The translations under genes were made by a program, and so were the position numbers. Below the pieces are notes generated by a model, which saw only the letters and a program-made list of their open reading frames with translations, searched no databases and was not told where the DNA came from. Positions 12,088-24,880 of a DNA stretch of 64,000 nt are shown piece by piece. This DNA comes from Isoetes taiwanensis (Eukaryota; Streptophyta; Lycopodiopsida; Isoetales; Isoetaceae). How positions within the stretch are numbered: position 1 is the first letter of the stretch; every line of letters starts with the position of its first letter. Where the stretch lies: the NCBI GenBank assembly GCA_021234155.1, contig JAJEKV010000101.1, positions 2,213,089 through 2,277,088 of the forward strand, in the 5' to 3' direction.

Positions 12088-12447
12088 AATGATGATAGCA
12101 AACGGACGGACCTAAATATGCTCCAAAATTATCTATACTAATACATATACCACGTGAACATTCTTATAATGCCATGCTCGAAGATAATGTGAGGATGCGG
12201 CGGCATAGGATTGTAGCATGCCTGCAAAATCCTTACCTTGGACATCAAGAAGTTGCTGCACAGCAAGCAAAGATAAGAGTTTCTATTCAAGCTATGAATT
12301 AAAAAACATTAGAAACAACCCTGATGTTACTAAGATTCAAAGCTTCGTACCTTTGTAGTGAAGCATTTCGCCCTGGCCTAGATGTCTAATGAATACATGC
12401 CATCATAGTTCTTAAGAAGCATCAATATCACCTGCAGAGAAAGGCAC
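12088..12447 (+). repeat. Tandem duplication, unit 1 (period about 373-377 bases)
   Basis: The unit begins AATGATGATAGC and ends CCTGCAGAGAAAGGCAC, and is followed almost directly by a second copy at 12461-12824. Within it, blocks such as ATACATATACCACGTGAAC and GAATTAAAAAACATTAGAAA are shared. No open frame is evident, and both copies carry small deletions relative to each other. Confidence 0.85.
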
Positions 12448-12460
12448 TTATTTATTACAA

Positions 12461-12824
12461 AATGATGATAGCGGACAGACAGACCTAAACATGCTCCAAA
12501 ATTATCTATAATACATATACCACGTGAACGTTCTTATAATGCCGATGCTCAGCAAGATATAGGAGATGTATACATAGGATTGTAAAATGCATAAGGAAGC
12601 ATGATGTAAGAATCCTTTACCTCGGACAATGAAGAAGCTTGCAGAATAGCAAGCAAAGATAATTCAAGCTATGAATTAAAAAACATTAGAAACAACCCTG
12701 ACGTTACTAAGATTCAGAGCTTCGTACCTTTGTAGCACGGCATTTCGCCTTGGCCTAGATGTCTAATGAATACATGCCATCGTAGTTCTTAATAAGCATC
12801 AATATCACCTGCAGAGAAAGGCAC
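12461..12824 (+). repeat. Tandem duplication, unit 2
   Basis: This is the second copy of 12088-12447 in the same orientation. It differs by substitutions and by short indels around 12545-12660. Confidence 0.85.
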
Positions 12825-12948
12825 ACTATTAAAACGACATAAACAATAGACAAAACAAAGATTTGCTACAAAAATGCTTGAATATTTGACCTTTTTATGC
12901 ATCTTCTTTTCCAAGAACGGGGGTGGCTGTGAAGCTTTAATACATCAT

Positions 12949-13030
12949 GTTAGGGATTCTCAATGTTAAGAGAAGTAATAGCAAGGAGAGAAGAAAAAAG
13001 ATTTGCTTAAAGTGATGCCATAGATTTGTT
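12949..13030 (+). repeat. Short direct repeat, copy 1
   Basis: It shares GTTAGGGATTCTCAATGTTA and GAGAAGTAATAG-AAGGAGAG with 13492-13586, both ending at CCATAGATTTGT. The second copy has an insertion containing GCTTGAAGAGAAGCC. Confidence 0.75.
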
Positions 13031-13491
13031 TGGATATGCAGCACAAACCGCTTCTAGCCACATCATTCAAACATTCGACCAAGCTGACAACGCGACTAAA
13101 CTCAAAGTAACGCTCGTACTTCAAAAAATGCCCTTCCAAAGGATGCTCTTTCAACACGTTAGGAATGACTCCATCTTACCTATGTAGTAATATGAAATAC
13201 ATGGCTTATAAATGATTATGCTACATGTGTTTACTGTGTTTGAAAAATCCAGGATCATGGAGGCATTTTTACCAGCTTCTGTTTTCTCTTACATGTTTCA
13301 TCTACCAAATTCGAGATCTCATTCTTTTATGCAGTCGCGTAGCACAAGACATTCATAAGTGCACCCAATTACCGAAATTTACAAAGATCACAGAGTGATA
13401 AATTCTATAATGCTATTGAGCAAGCAATTTAGTAAGAAAAACCATACCTAGACCTATATTGCTTATGGAGATGGATTGTGATACAACCCTC

Positions 13492-13586
13492 GGTTAGGGA
13501 TTCTCAATGTTAAAGAGAAGTAATAGAAAGGAGAGAAGAAAGAAGATTTCTCGCCTCATTGCTTGAAGAGAAGCCATAGATTTGTC
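13492..13586 (+). repeat. Short direct repeat, copy 2
   Basis: This is the second copy of 12949-13030. Within and just after it GCTTGAAGA/GAAGCCAT is itself repeated (13560-13620). Confidence 0.75.
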
Positions 13587-13599
13587 ATTGTTTGAAGAG

Positions 13600-15394
13600 A
13601 AGCCATTGCTTGAAGATAGAGCAGCGAGGCATGTTGCGACATTTCTCAGCAAGGATCGCTTTGTTAAGCAGGAGTGTAAGCTTGATACCCAAAACTACTA
13701 ACAATCTACATTATAAAACATATTGAGTCCTCATCGCCTGCCCTTCTTGTTGCCAGCAATGCTCCTCTCCTATTTTGAAACATGGTCAATTTAAGAACAC
13801 CTATAAAAGTTGAAATCCCTGCTTATTCTTTTAAGGGTCCATAAAATGCATTATCACCACCAAGATATACTTATGTCCTCGTTTCCACACCGCTTATGGT
13901 TTACGCCTAAATGCCATAAGAATAAACCTTTCACCTCTTGCACCATTTCAGGGGCCTCAATTTATAGCACGGGAATGAAGTTATACTTTAAATAAACCTC
14001 TTACTTCTTTCACAATCTTAATGGTCTAGATCTAGGCCATGTGGGCGAATGTGTGTTGATCTAGTGGAGGGACAGACGCCATAGTTTTATAATATAGGAT
14101 CCTTGAACATTTATATCAAATTTGTTCAACTGTCAAATGTGTATCTAACCATCAATCATCAAAATTATATATACTCCCAATACATTTTAAGGTTATACTT
14201 TATAAGATGATTTAAATAGTAGATATGAACTAATGACGCTATTCAACACCAATGCAAAAGTGTAGTGATCAATGCTAGAGTGGGATTCCTACCCAAAGAT
14301 GGTTGCCAAATTCTTGAGATGGGCATGAGGTCCCAAATTACTTCCATGCACGCACCTTGGAAAATATGTTCACCACTTGAATGACTATGAGGACCTTGAG
14401 TAAATTATGTTAGAGATTGAGGTTGAATCCTCAAATATCACTGTACTAAGAGAGAGTTTCCAAATCAAGCCAAAATTAAGGGTTTACTATGGGCCGCAAG
14501 AATTTTTGCAGAATGATATGGAGTTTGGAGTCCTTTGGATTTCCGCTATCTCAAACATCTAAAATTCAATTAGATGTTGATAAGTTCATCAATCTCTTGG
14601 ATAGTGTGTTCCTATAAATACATATATGTCCAGATTCAAAGTTCATAAATGCCATGGATGCTATTTTGTTAACGAGTACATGGTGCAAAATGGTTTAGAT
14701 GTGTAGCATGTTGAAATGCCAAACCTTAGGCATTGTTATAATGAATGTGCTCCTCATCTATGGTACTATACTATCTCCACTAATAAAGATGCGTCACTCA
14801 TAAACATGTATATCTTGGCATGTGATAAGTAATTTGCGTCTATAGACTACAACAATATGCTCGAACCCATGTCCTAATATATATATCCAATATATCCGCT
14901 GCAACTTCAATTTTAAGATTCTACCATATTTAAGGGATTACATGTAAAATTTATCTCTATTGTAATTCCAACTCCATAGCTAGCACTTTATTGTAGTTGT
15001 ATTTTTATGAAGGTAAATATCAAATAATGCTACTGCTTCTACTTTTTGTACAGATAACCTTTTTACTTCCACTTCGTGTGGAGACAACAAAAGTCTCGAG
15101 AACCATTGAAGGTGAGTCATACATGTGCATAAATCATCATAATCTTGCATATACATATAATGCCTAGAATAAAGCTTTAGCTTTATTATTTTAGAAACCT
15201 CCATGTTCTTTCTCTTCTTGAACGCATCTTTATGGCTATACAAGACAATACAAAATTATGACTTCAAACATCTAAATAGGGCTCATATGGGGAGGTCCCA
15301 CCCTAAAATACCACCGATGTGGCTAACCATCCTTTATACATGACACCTATTATCAAACTAAGTCGCTAAAGAAAAAGCCGGTTAGGCATGTGTT
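13600..15394. other. Intergenic, no recognised gene
   Basis: AT-rich sequence with short frames on both strands (for example 13810-13995 plus, 14980-15243 minus) and no motif I can assign. No long repeat was noticed within it. Confidence 0.4.
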
Positions 15395-16484
15395 GTGGCA
15401 GCAAAGACTAAAGCCCTGAGGTTGGAGTACAATATGGAGAATATGGATAAAGTTTACGTTGGCCAAACATCCAATCCACTAGCAATCGAGATTGAACCTG
15501 CTCAAACATTTTCGCGAAGCACGCCAAGATGTTGTGCTGTAAATTTATGCACCCCTCCTTCGTCAAGGGGAGACACAAAATTTTGGCAAGATCGCCGATG
15601 CTTGAATGCCATGGTTGTAGAAAATTCAAATGTATTAAGTGAGCTCAAGAAGTGGAAGGATCTCGCTTGGACACATGAGATGTGCGTTAGAATTCATTCC
15701 AAGATTCCATCACGCCGCATATTGATGAAAGTAGAGTTCAATTATTTCTTCCAACAATGGTGGGCCAGAGTTTTATTGCAGTCTATGGACTTGAATATGC
15801 ATGAATTTGGTACATCATCTCAAAAAAGACCCATTGGAAGATCCTACAAAAGCACTTATCCTGTAGTGGCGAAAGTAACCCTCTTACAAGACACCTGGCC
15901 ATGAAACCAACACTCAGAGAAGGAAATGTTTGAAGCGCAGATGCACGACAAAGATTAGGGCCTTGAGATTACAATATAATGATGTCCATGATGATGTAGA
16001 TTCGACAAATTTTGATCACTTACCTGAGGGCGTACCAAGTGCAGGAGGATGTTAGAATCTTGATGAACAAATAACCAATCAAGTGGTGTGTATGAATGAT
16101 GAAGGGTTTAGTTCACAACCTCCTACAGAGCTCATTGGGATGTTCCCTCAACAAATACCACATATGGCATCATGTAACCCCTCTTATCAGATGTCGAAAT
16201 GGAGAGAAACCTTCGAAGTAGGAAACACTTGCATAATAGAAGGAAGGAAAAGCATATGACTTTGAGATTGGGATTTGACAATGTCTATTGTACTGATGTT
16301 GGTCACCCAACCACTCGAGTAGCAACTGGAGCTGACCAACAAAATCTTGATGAGCATACAAGTAATCAGGTGGTAGCTTCATATGATACCCTAGTAGCTG
16401 AAAGAATGTCGCAGAGAAAAAGATGTCTGAATCATAGAGCAAAGGCAAGAGCTCGAGCTTTAAGACTAGAAGACATAATTGCAG
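15395..16484 (+). pseudogene. Probable Helitron Rep/helicase N-terminal remnant with internal coding repeats
   Basis: A 169-residue open frame at 15395-15904 and further pieces to 16484 share a recurring motif of basic residues followed by ALRLE or ALRLQY-like sequence. Examples lie at about 15411, 15955, 16260 and 16450. Two copies of NLDE-(Q/H)-TxNQVV are also present (about 16060 and 16350). Basic repeated N-terminal segments precede the zinc-finger region in plant Helitron proteins. The sequence stops at the LTR of element C, and Helitron zinc-finger and core coding resumes on the far side of that element in the same orientation (47.97 kb). The Helitron assignment of this left part is inference from position and composition. 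An unrelated repetitive gene is possible. Confidence 0.4.
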
Positions 16485-18150
16485 TGTCCTAAGTAGAATG
16501 ATGACGCCTCCCTAAGCAAAATATAAGTGATGCTCGACCGCACACCCGTAGGAAATCCCCATCCGCCCCGACCGCGACAAAGTTCCTCCTGCCTATCCCA
16601 AGCACTGGGTATCCCTAGCGGAAGGGGACACGGCGTGTTCATGCTTCCTTCCCTAAGGGGCTCCTATCACAAATGAAGCATAAACAACGCCAAACTAGCA
16701 ATAGCAATACATCACACTCACTCAAGGGTAGCACATCCACATATCCATAGCTACAAATGTAGATAAATATATGTCATGTAAAACATGAGAGCTCCTACCC
16801 AAGGCCTTACTCTGGGAGGTAGACCTAATGGGCTAGGCTCCTTCAAGATAGAGCAAGTAATTTCAAGTCATAACAATGTATGTGGTCGCTATAGACAATG
16901 GCTAGGGCTGGGATCACCCATCCTCCCCAGGTATACTTTGCAGCATGGGCTAGATCAAGCTCGCATGACTCTAGGCTCTTTCTGGATATGCAATCCCATA
17001 AGATCACCCACGTGACTACTCCTGTGTTGCACTTCCCTGGTCCGCTGAGGCAGAAGGTTTCATCTCCCGCCCTGTGGTCTAGAGGTTCCACGGTGGCTAG
17101 AGAATCATGGCAGCACACCCATTCATCCCCACTTACTCCCAAACAAGACCCGTGCCAACACCTCGCGAACTCTTGAGAGGCAGTGGCAACACCAAGTAGT
17201 TCTCAGATAAGTCGGACCCATGCCCGGCCCACAATGGGCGACCAGCCATACCTAGCCTAATCATGGGGTCCCCAGTAGCCACGCCAGCAGGACCCCTCCC
17301 CTCCGTGATCTTTCTAGCCCCGCTTGTGTAGTGCTGAGTCACGCCATAGCCCCCTTTAGCCCTATGGGTTCCATGCACGTGCCTAATTATAGAAACCAAA
17401 GGGTCTAACCAGGAGCATTACTTGCTAAGGCTACTTGTGGCCCTACCCCTCCTAATACAAGAGGAGCAAACATGATCAACCATCATCATACAACATCATA
17501 TCATGATAATTTATCATTAACATCTAAATCTAATCATAATGATCTAACTTATAGTTAGGTTCCTTGGATTAGGGTTCAAGATGTTGAATAGGGGTTCTAG
17601 ATGGCTCTATTCTAGATACGAATACCTAATTCATCCGGGAGTGCTAATTTCCGTGATGAACTACTATGAACACTACTCCAAATACCTGCCCAAATGCTCC
17701 CTCCCATTCCCTCGGGCGCTCCATGGTCCTTGAAGTGGTCAAGCCGCTACCACTCCAAGATCGCAGGTACACACTCCGGGCCGGGCCGTGACCAGGCTAT
17801 GCCATAGCAAACGACGCCAAACGGGGTTTCCAAGGCGTGCTAGGCTAGTTCCTGGTGGTTAGGCCTGGTGGTGCTGACTAGGGTTAGGCTTAGGCTAATA
17901 GTAGATTAGGTCCACATGGGATGACACATGGCTCCACGCGGCCCAATGGGACAGGCCATGTGGCTGCTGCCCAATAGGTAAGGTCATGTGAAATGGGCCT
18001 TTTATTCTAAGGTTATCTGCTATATATACATAACTTAGATATGCACCCATGCCACTTCCTAAGGTATAAAGGCCACGAAGTACAATTTTTTGTATAGTGA
18101 TCTTAACTTAAATATAATGCATTTATAGCTTATATTCCCCGAACGCCACA
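16485..18150 (-). mobile_element. Element C, 3' LTR (left copy)
   Basis: This 1.67-kb segment matches 46314-47968 in the same orientation over its whole length. Shared blocks include ACTAGCAATAGCAATACATC, GGTAGCACATCCACATATCC and ATGATCAACCATCATCATAC. The outer boundaries are less clear than in the right copy: it starts near TGTCC and ends at GCCACA. Reverse transcriptase and gag coding between the two copies is on the minus strand, so this is the downstream LTR. A short purine run (GAGAGAA on minus) adjoins it at 18151-18157, a possible polypurine tract. No matching target duplication was found. Confidence 0.75.
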
Positions 18151-19250
18151 TTCTCTCATGCCAGTGTGACTAACCTCCACTATCCCCTCGCAAAACAACA
18201 TAAGTATACAACTTCAATTTAACTGAAATGATCAACTTCTTATTAAACAGCTGATGATGTAATATAGGCTATATTTCTACTTATACAAAATTATATATAG
18301 CCTTTAACAAGGTTACTAGTCAAAAACATTATTACAAAAGTTATTAGGTTCATAATTTGCTCCAAATCATGGGCTCCCCATCTCCACGCACACGCCCTCC
18401 TCGAGCAGCGTTCCTTCTCACTTGTCCGCATGAGTAGCACATTACGCTAGTTTAGTTAATAAGTTTGTGGTTTTATGGGACCACCCCACTACCTCCTCTT
18501 TGAGCCAACTACTAGCTCAAGGTTACCTTACTACTTTGGCGCCGATCATGGCCCCATAAAAGGATTTGAGCTAAGGACCATTTAAGATGATCCTATCATT
18601 GCCTATGATCAAGTGCTACCTTGTACTCATTCCCGTGTCGGTAATTCCCAAAGGCTCTTTGCTATGCTTCAGGGTTTAAAGTTAGAACGCTCACGCATCC
18701 CATCATCGACATTACGCGATCACTTATACCTCACCATGACCCCTATGCGGTCAGGGTGCTTGCCCCGCGATCGCGGGCATAGAGATTAACCATTGTGATG
18801 TCCTATCATCGGCCTACACCATGCCTACTTCCCACATGACCTCTCGTCATGCGCACTTTGGTGCGTGTTGCCTAGAGAATGCCTTTGGGGCGTATCCCAT
18901 CATCGCTTACACGCCAAGATCTTGGCACATGCACCTTTATCGCTAGAATGCATGTGCCTTTGCCTGCTTAACTAAGAGCACACTAAGCTAAGCACCTGCA
19001 AGTTGATGTCATTAAGCTCTCGAGACAAGTCAGCCCATCTAACTCCCTATGAAGTCTCTGTGCATTGCTCAAGGCCATTCATCTTCTTGGAGTCGACAAG
19101 CACTACCTCTTCCTTCTGCATGAGGATCAAGCTCGCTACTTTACAGCACTGCCGCCACTAGCTTATCCCTTCTTTGCTTGGATCCGCAGGATAAGGACCA
19201 AAGGTCAAGGGTTAAGCAAGGCTCTTTGAGCTTCTCAAAAGGAGGCTTGG
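18151..19250 (-). pseudogene. Element C, distal pol remnant, too decayed to read
   Basis: RNase H and integrase would be expected between the reverse transcriptase and the 3' LTR, but only about 1 kb remains and I cannot identify an HHCC finger or a DDE pattern. A large internal deletion is likely. Confidence 0.4.
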
Positions 19251-20000
19251 ACATTCTTGGAGCCAATGCTTTGTCCAAGCAACTTTACCTTCTTATCTTT
19301 GGTGAAGTCCTATTGCAGGGGACGTTCTTAATTTGGCGAAGTCCTTCACTTAACTCCTCGATAATCGCCAAGTCGAGGAAGCTTCTTACTTCCACATTCC
19401 CAGCCCCAATCCACTATGGCTTCAATCTTGCTCCGATCAAGGATCCCTTCGCATGACACCCGCCATGACACCGCTAAGCGGCGTGGCACTTGGTGTTTGC
19501 CGCATACCCATGCCACCTTAGCTTCTCCAAAACCCTTCTGCGTCAATTTATGCTCTTTCTATGGACTTGTTGTAGACCGTGATGTCATCGAAAAATAATG
19601 ATGACAAATTCATCTAAGAATTTCTAAAGATGTCGCTTATCGTGCGCATGAAGGTTCCCGGGCGTTGATAAGCTAAAAAAGGCATTATCGCGGAACTCAT
19701 AGTGCCCATACCACATATCTCCGGCGTGTTTTATGGATATCTTCTTCCTTGATCCTTATTTGATGGTAGCCCTAATCTTTTGTGTGGTCAATCTTGGAGA
19801 AGACTTTGCTCTCGAGCCGTCAATTCGTTATCCGCTTCTGGCGTAGCATATTTATTCTTTATCATTTGCTTATTAAGTCGACGACATAATCAATGCACAT
19901 CCTCCAACTTCCTCGCCTTTCTTTCGATTTAAAAAGGATGGGTGCTCTAAAAGGAGACACTTGTTTTATGAACTGAAGCTCAAGCAGCTTCTTGCAATCG
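19251..20000 (-). pseudogene. Element C, Ty3/gypsy reverse transcriptase remnant
   Basis: On minus from about 19990 the frame reads ELQFIKQVSPFRAPILF, then GSWRMCIDY, the classic first RT block of Ty3/gypsy elements (P-x-x-AP-x-LF ... RMCIDYR). After stops comes KVFSKID, then GYHQIRIKEEDIHKT, which is RT block 2. Near 19570-19600 follows a frameshifted FDDITVYNKS, the catalytic DD block, and lastly SKIEAIVDW (about 19400-19430), the start of the connection to RNase H. Several stops and single-base shifts make it non-functional. The plus-strand frames here are shadows. Confidence 0.85.
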
Positions 20001-21569
20001 CTGAAGCCTCAATTCGCCCGAGTGCTCATCCTATAGGGTGCCTTTTGGTAGGCTTAGTATCCTGAGCTAGTGTGATTTCACACTCTACACCCCTATAAGG
20101 TGGTAGCACCTAATTTCACCCGTGAATACGCCCCAAACTCCTTAATGGCCTTTAAGCATCGGGCCAAGACAATCATTTCCACTTGGTTCACTTCCCTTTG
20201 CTTTACTTGGCCAACCGCTTCTACTCTTCAAGATGTAATCCACCTCTGCTTTCTTATTATTTTCTCAATCAAGCTCATAGAGATACATTGCATAGCTGAA
20301 GTTACCTTCTTACCTTTACTATGCATCGATTGTCAGTCCGTGTCAGCCATATAGAGATTTCGCTAGCCGCAATCTATCATAGCTTTTACCGGCCTTAGGA
20401 ACTCCATTCCTACTATGAGGTCATATTCCCAATGTCCATCACTTTGGCCTACCGGCCACTTGTTTCCACTGCAGATCTATGTCAAAACCCATTCTTCTCC
20501 CCTTAGTGTGGCTGTAATGGCCACTTGTCATGCTAACTGGCCTTGGCTTGGACTTCAAGGTCTTATTCTTCATGAGAGCGAGCAAGCCTTGGAGAGGCAA
20601 AAGTTGTGGGAACTACCAGATCTATCAAGACTATATATGGCTTGCTATCTATAATTCCTTCCGTAGAGATTACCAGACTGATTCTTAACCTCCCCGACTC
20701 AATAGCTGCACAAATTTTACACTCACCTTCTCTATGAAGTCTTGGGGTTCCCCGCGATCACCTTCTTCTTCATCTCCCTCGGGTGTGATTCCTAATCGGC
20801 GAAGTTCAAATAGAGCCGCATGAAGGGACAATTGTGCGCTCGGCTGCCCGGCCGAAGCAATTCGAAACACAATTTTCTCTATGCATTCCTCGCTTTTCTC
20901 CTTTGGGATGCCGTCTAGGAGAAATTTAATTGACTTGCCTCCCTCGATCCTTCCCGTGGCTTGGCGGTCTCCAAAAAGACTTCCCCCCGAGCTTTTCCTG
21001 GTACCGCCTCCCCGGGCCGGGCGAGGCCGCTTTGCCTAGTTTGATACCGCCTGTCTTCCCTTTGAATGGTAGTTGTTTCTGCCTGAGTTACCGTGCCTCC
21101 TCCAAACTCAAGGCCTTATCCTCAGCCTCCCCCGACTATCCTCGCTGATTTCGTTCAACCAACCTCTTAATGTTGTTGTTCAACCCTTCAATGTATCCAT
21201 CCACCGCCTTTTTCCGCGGATTCTGGGTACACATTGAGTCTCAAAATTTCATGAACTCTTGTATTTCTATTACCTGATAAGTTGCCACGATCCCGACTGT
21301 GGCCCGATGTATCTTCCATCTCGACACGTGGGTAACTTCGCGGAACATGCTTCAATAAAAAGTCCCTGAATCCAATTGTTTCTTCTCAAATTTTGTTGGA
21401 CTTTTCGTATCCTTTTCCACCATATTCTAGCCGGGCTCTATCAAGTTTGCCGTTGCCACTTTACCTATGTCCTTATCCTTCATTCCAGAAGCTTTCAATT
21501 CTTCATCATCCAGCCATGCTTTCACCTCCATATATGACTGTCCATGCCCGTGAACCGCCTGACTTTCTT
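20001..21569 (-). pseudogene. Element C, C-terminal gag and protease remnant
   Basis: From 21569 downward on minus the pieces include DGYIEGLNNNIKRLVE (about 21200-21160), typical of the C-terminal half of chromovirus-type gag. Later comes LDGIPKEKSEECIEKIVFRI and a 61-residue open frame at 20685-20870. At about 20450-20370 YDLIVGMEFLRPVKAMIDC resembles the YD-ILGMDWL block at the end of gypsy proteases. Many stops interrupt. The upstream part of the same gag continues beyond inserted element A, at 32587 and higher. Confidence 0.65.
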
Positions 21570-21574
21570 GTCTT
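21570..21574 (+). repeat. Target site duplication of element A, left copy (GTCTT)
   Basis: GTCTT directly precedes the TGTTAG start of the 5' LTR. The partner at 32582-32586 is ATCTT, a 4-of-5 match. The length fits Ty3/gypsy integration. Confidence 0.7.
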
Positions 21575-22161
21575 TGTTAGTCCCAGGCCTCCGGTGCAGA
21601 CTATTCATGACTGGACGGTTAGAAGTCAAGGCCAAAGATCCACAACCAGGGTCGGTCGCCAAAGGCCCGCCCGAGACTGCGGCAAACCACGCCAAAGCTC
21701 AAGTCCCTCAACAACAAGAGGCTGGAACCAAGTGACGTCCCCGCCACCGCCTCAAGACTAGAAGGCGGCCAGTGATTTCAAAGCTTTTCAAGAGGCACCG
21801 CCAAAGATTCCTCAAGAATCATCAGGCCTCCTTCCGTGAGTCGGCACCGAGATCGGGCCGAGTGTCTATATTGGGCCAAAGGCCATTGTACTATACATAT
21901 GAGTAGAGCTAGCACATGAGTTTTAGATGAGTTTTGAGTCTTGTCTCACTTCAGTTTTCTCTATGGCGAGCTCATGCGTCATCATCGCGATATCAAGGAA
22001 GCTTATCATTGTTGTCTCATTGTTCTTTTTTTGTTTTCTTTCCTTCCTTTTGGTTTTCTTTGCAAATCCCACGTGACATAGTCCCCCTATCCTCCCCGTT
22101 AGATCCAAGGGTCCTCACAGAGGGTCGTTTTGTGAGTTCCCCGAACCCGTACCCCCAAACA
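21575..22161 (+). repeat. Element A, 5' LTR
   Basis: This 587-base copy starts TGTTAGTCC and ends CCCCCAAACA. Its partner is 31997-32581. A TATA-like CTATACATATGAG lies at about 21892, and a T-rich stretch at 22010-22065. A primer binding site right after the LTR could not be matched to a tRNA. Confidence 0.9.
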
Positions 22162-22499
22162 CCGCCGCCAGCTGGTTCTGATTCGATTTTCCTTTTCTTC
22201 CCGCCGCCATGTCCGGCCCGGAACTTCACGCCATAAGAACTCCCTTTTCCCTGGAGCGCCATCATCGGCTGGAAGCCTCTCGCTGGCTGCATGTGCGGAT
22301 CCGCTTATGACATTGAGGAGGCCACATTCTGGCCTAGGGCTCACGGGCCACCCACCCCTCGTGGTCCGTCCCGCCTCACCAAGCCGCGGTAAACATTGCT
22401 CATGTACCACCACCTCATCACTATCAGAGCCCGGCTGCAAAATTAACCTTCTCAACCTTACTTTCATACCCACCACATGCCTACATCCATCATTCTTCC

Positions 22500-24250
22500 G
22501 CCATAATGCCTCCCTCGCCTTCACAACCATCATCTCCTACTTCTGCGGACGTCGTGATATCCACTCACCTTCTTTTGCTCCTCCCTCGTGAATTTCTTTC
22601 CTACATTTCTCCTCTCTCCCTCTCACTCGCTTTTTTTACAACCTTACAGACCTCAAAACCAATGATCGGGCACCTCCAGTACCTCCACCTCAAGAACCCC
22701 TTCATCGTGGTCTTTCGGGCACTATGCCCTCTCCAACTCCACCTCAATATATACCTATCCCGCTCCCCGGCCCAGCCAAGCACTTTCACCTCTACCTTTC
22801 AGACCCTTTAAGTGGGATTCTTATCCAACCTTTGGCAACACGGAAGGCAAACCATTAGACCAAAGTGCTCGGCCCACATGGAAGAATTCGAGGCCTCGCT
22901 GCCCTAAATGGTCATGCACAACCTCAACTAAAATTCCATATTTTTCCACCACACCGCTGGGTTTCCTCATCAATGGCTTATGTCCAACAAAAGCCACTGA
23001 AAACAAGATTGGTCCGGCCAAAACCGCTTTTTCTTTCTCACTATGGCACCACGGATGATGATCAACTTCATCTCAAGCAACTCAATGACCTTCAACAAGA
23101 ACCCACGGGAGTCCGCCCAGGATTTTTTGCCGGGACGACTTCACATCCTCGCCAAGAAACTCAAAGAGTACCCGGCACAAAGCCGGATCTTTGGTCTCGT
23201 TTCTTCAAGGACTTCCTCCCGCTATCCGACTCATGATCAATACCCGCCCAAGACTTTGGGGAGGTGCTATCGACCTTGTCAATCACTCGGGCCAATGCCT
23301 CCCCCGCGGGCGCGGCTCTTCAGAGCTCCCTTTATTCCACCAATCATGGTTCCACAGACGGCCGTTCCAACCTCAACACGCCAATCGCTAGCCAAGCAAG
23401 ATCTCGGGTGCCATATCTCAGAAATACCAAGGCCATGGCAAATGAATGCAACTCCACCAATGGCCCGGGCCATTGTAAAAGATGCAACATGTGCAAATAT
23501 GCACTAAGAGTGCACTCGCGACTCATCCTACCCCTTTCCAAAACAAGATGGTTTATCAAGTGCAAACAACACCTCAACACCTATCACAATATCACCGCGA
23601 ACCACAAAGCAGCTCAACCCAATCAACTCTATCAAGAATCGGAGCAACAACGGGACCCAACACACTTTTGATCCTTCTAAAGCCTCGCTGTTAATACACG
23701 TCACGAATGGGGGCATACCACCACATGTCCTCAACTTCCACAAGTTCAAAAGTTCCCCGCACCAATCGTATTCACTCACCCTCACGGCTTACTAACTCGA
23801 TTGCCAATGGCAAACAAGGCCCGTCGCCCCGCTTCTGAAGCCACCTCACACCCAGAATCACGCTTATCAACCAGCTCCCGCCAATCAACCTCGATGGATC
23901 AACAAGCACAGTGAAGAAAATTTTTCGTGCTCTTAATCCTCCGTCCAAAGAGCCAAATTGGGTTGGTTTGGTTTCACGCTGCACTGTATGGCCACGCCCC
24001 TTAACCATTATTCCTAATGGCACGCAACCCGCCTTTGCAGTCTTGGCACCATTCCTCATGAAGAGGAAAAAAGGTTCACTTTGCACCTGACTTGAGAAAC
24101 TCATGCCGCATGTCATGCCTAAAGTTCGCCAAAGCATTTTGAACCTCATGCAAGTCAAGGCCGCGACGCTATGGCTATGTTCATGCCACCACCAGAGCTC
24201 AACAACGACAAGATACACCTTCCACATCTCAACCTCCACGCCTCGCATAT
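22500..24250 (+). pseudogene. Element A, gag remnant
   Basis: Frames at about 22870-23310 read MEEFEA, then HQWLMSNKSH and MINFISSNSMTFNKNPRES, matching the gag of element B piece by piece. FLQGLPPAIR (about 23205) is the usual end of the retrotransposon gag domain. A zinc knuckle CKRCNMC follows at 23474, with its histidine and last cysteine lost through mutation, whereas element B still has CX2CX4HX4C. Frameshifts are many. Confidence 0.8.
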
Positions 24251-24499
24251 CCAAATATTGCTGCAGAGGTTGACCTACTCAAAGAAGTTTGCGCTTCATT
24301 ACCACGCGCTCCAAAGACCGGTGGATCCCGCAGATCCTTTTTCTCATGTGCCTCCTCGAACTCCAAGAGGAGTTGGCAAAAATCAAAACTCCCCTAAGTC
24401 TAGCAACAATTTTGAAACTATGTCTTGCTCTCAAGGACCGCTTACCACTCCCAACAGCTTTGGTTGGGGCTGTTGCAATTTACACCCACGGTCCATGCC

Positions 24500-24880
24500 A
24501 CGGTAAGCAATCAACAAAGTCAATCATGTTCAAATTGACGGAGGTAGCGTCATTAATCTCATCAATGACAAACTCCGCAAACAAATGGGCATCAAACAAC
24601 TCTATCGTGCCCCCATATGACATCAAATTGGCTAATAGCCATATCACGAGACCTCAAGGCGCCAATGCCTCTTCTTCACATCAACATTGGTGATCTCCGA
24701 TTCCCTTGAATTTGGTGTTTGGAAAGCCGGAGAAGATCCAAATTGATTATGAAATGTTGGTTCGCAGACTTTTCTCTCTCCAAAGCCAAGAGTATCCATT
24801 ATTGGGCCACCTGGACGCTTAGTCATCACAGATGGTCACCTCAATGCCACTATGGACTTGAAACCTGTATAAGATCATTT
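24500..24880 (+). pseudogene. Element A, aspartic protease remnant
   Basis: NHVQIDGG-S follows the D-G-G-S variant of the aspartic protease active site common in plant gypsy elements. It is followed in shifted frames by NDKLRKQMGIKQLYRAP, FGVWKAGEDP and VITDGHLNATMDL, each matching element B at 40340-39990. Confidence 0.7.

Noticed and set aside
16785-17399. Overlapping frames of 76-99 residues on both strands
   Set aside because: They lie inside the LTR of element C, are not conserved in the other LTR copy, and have no motif.
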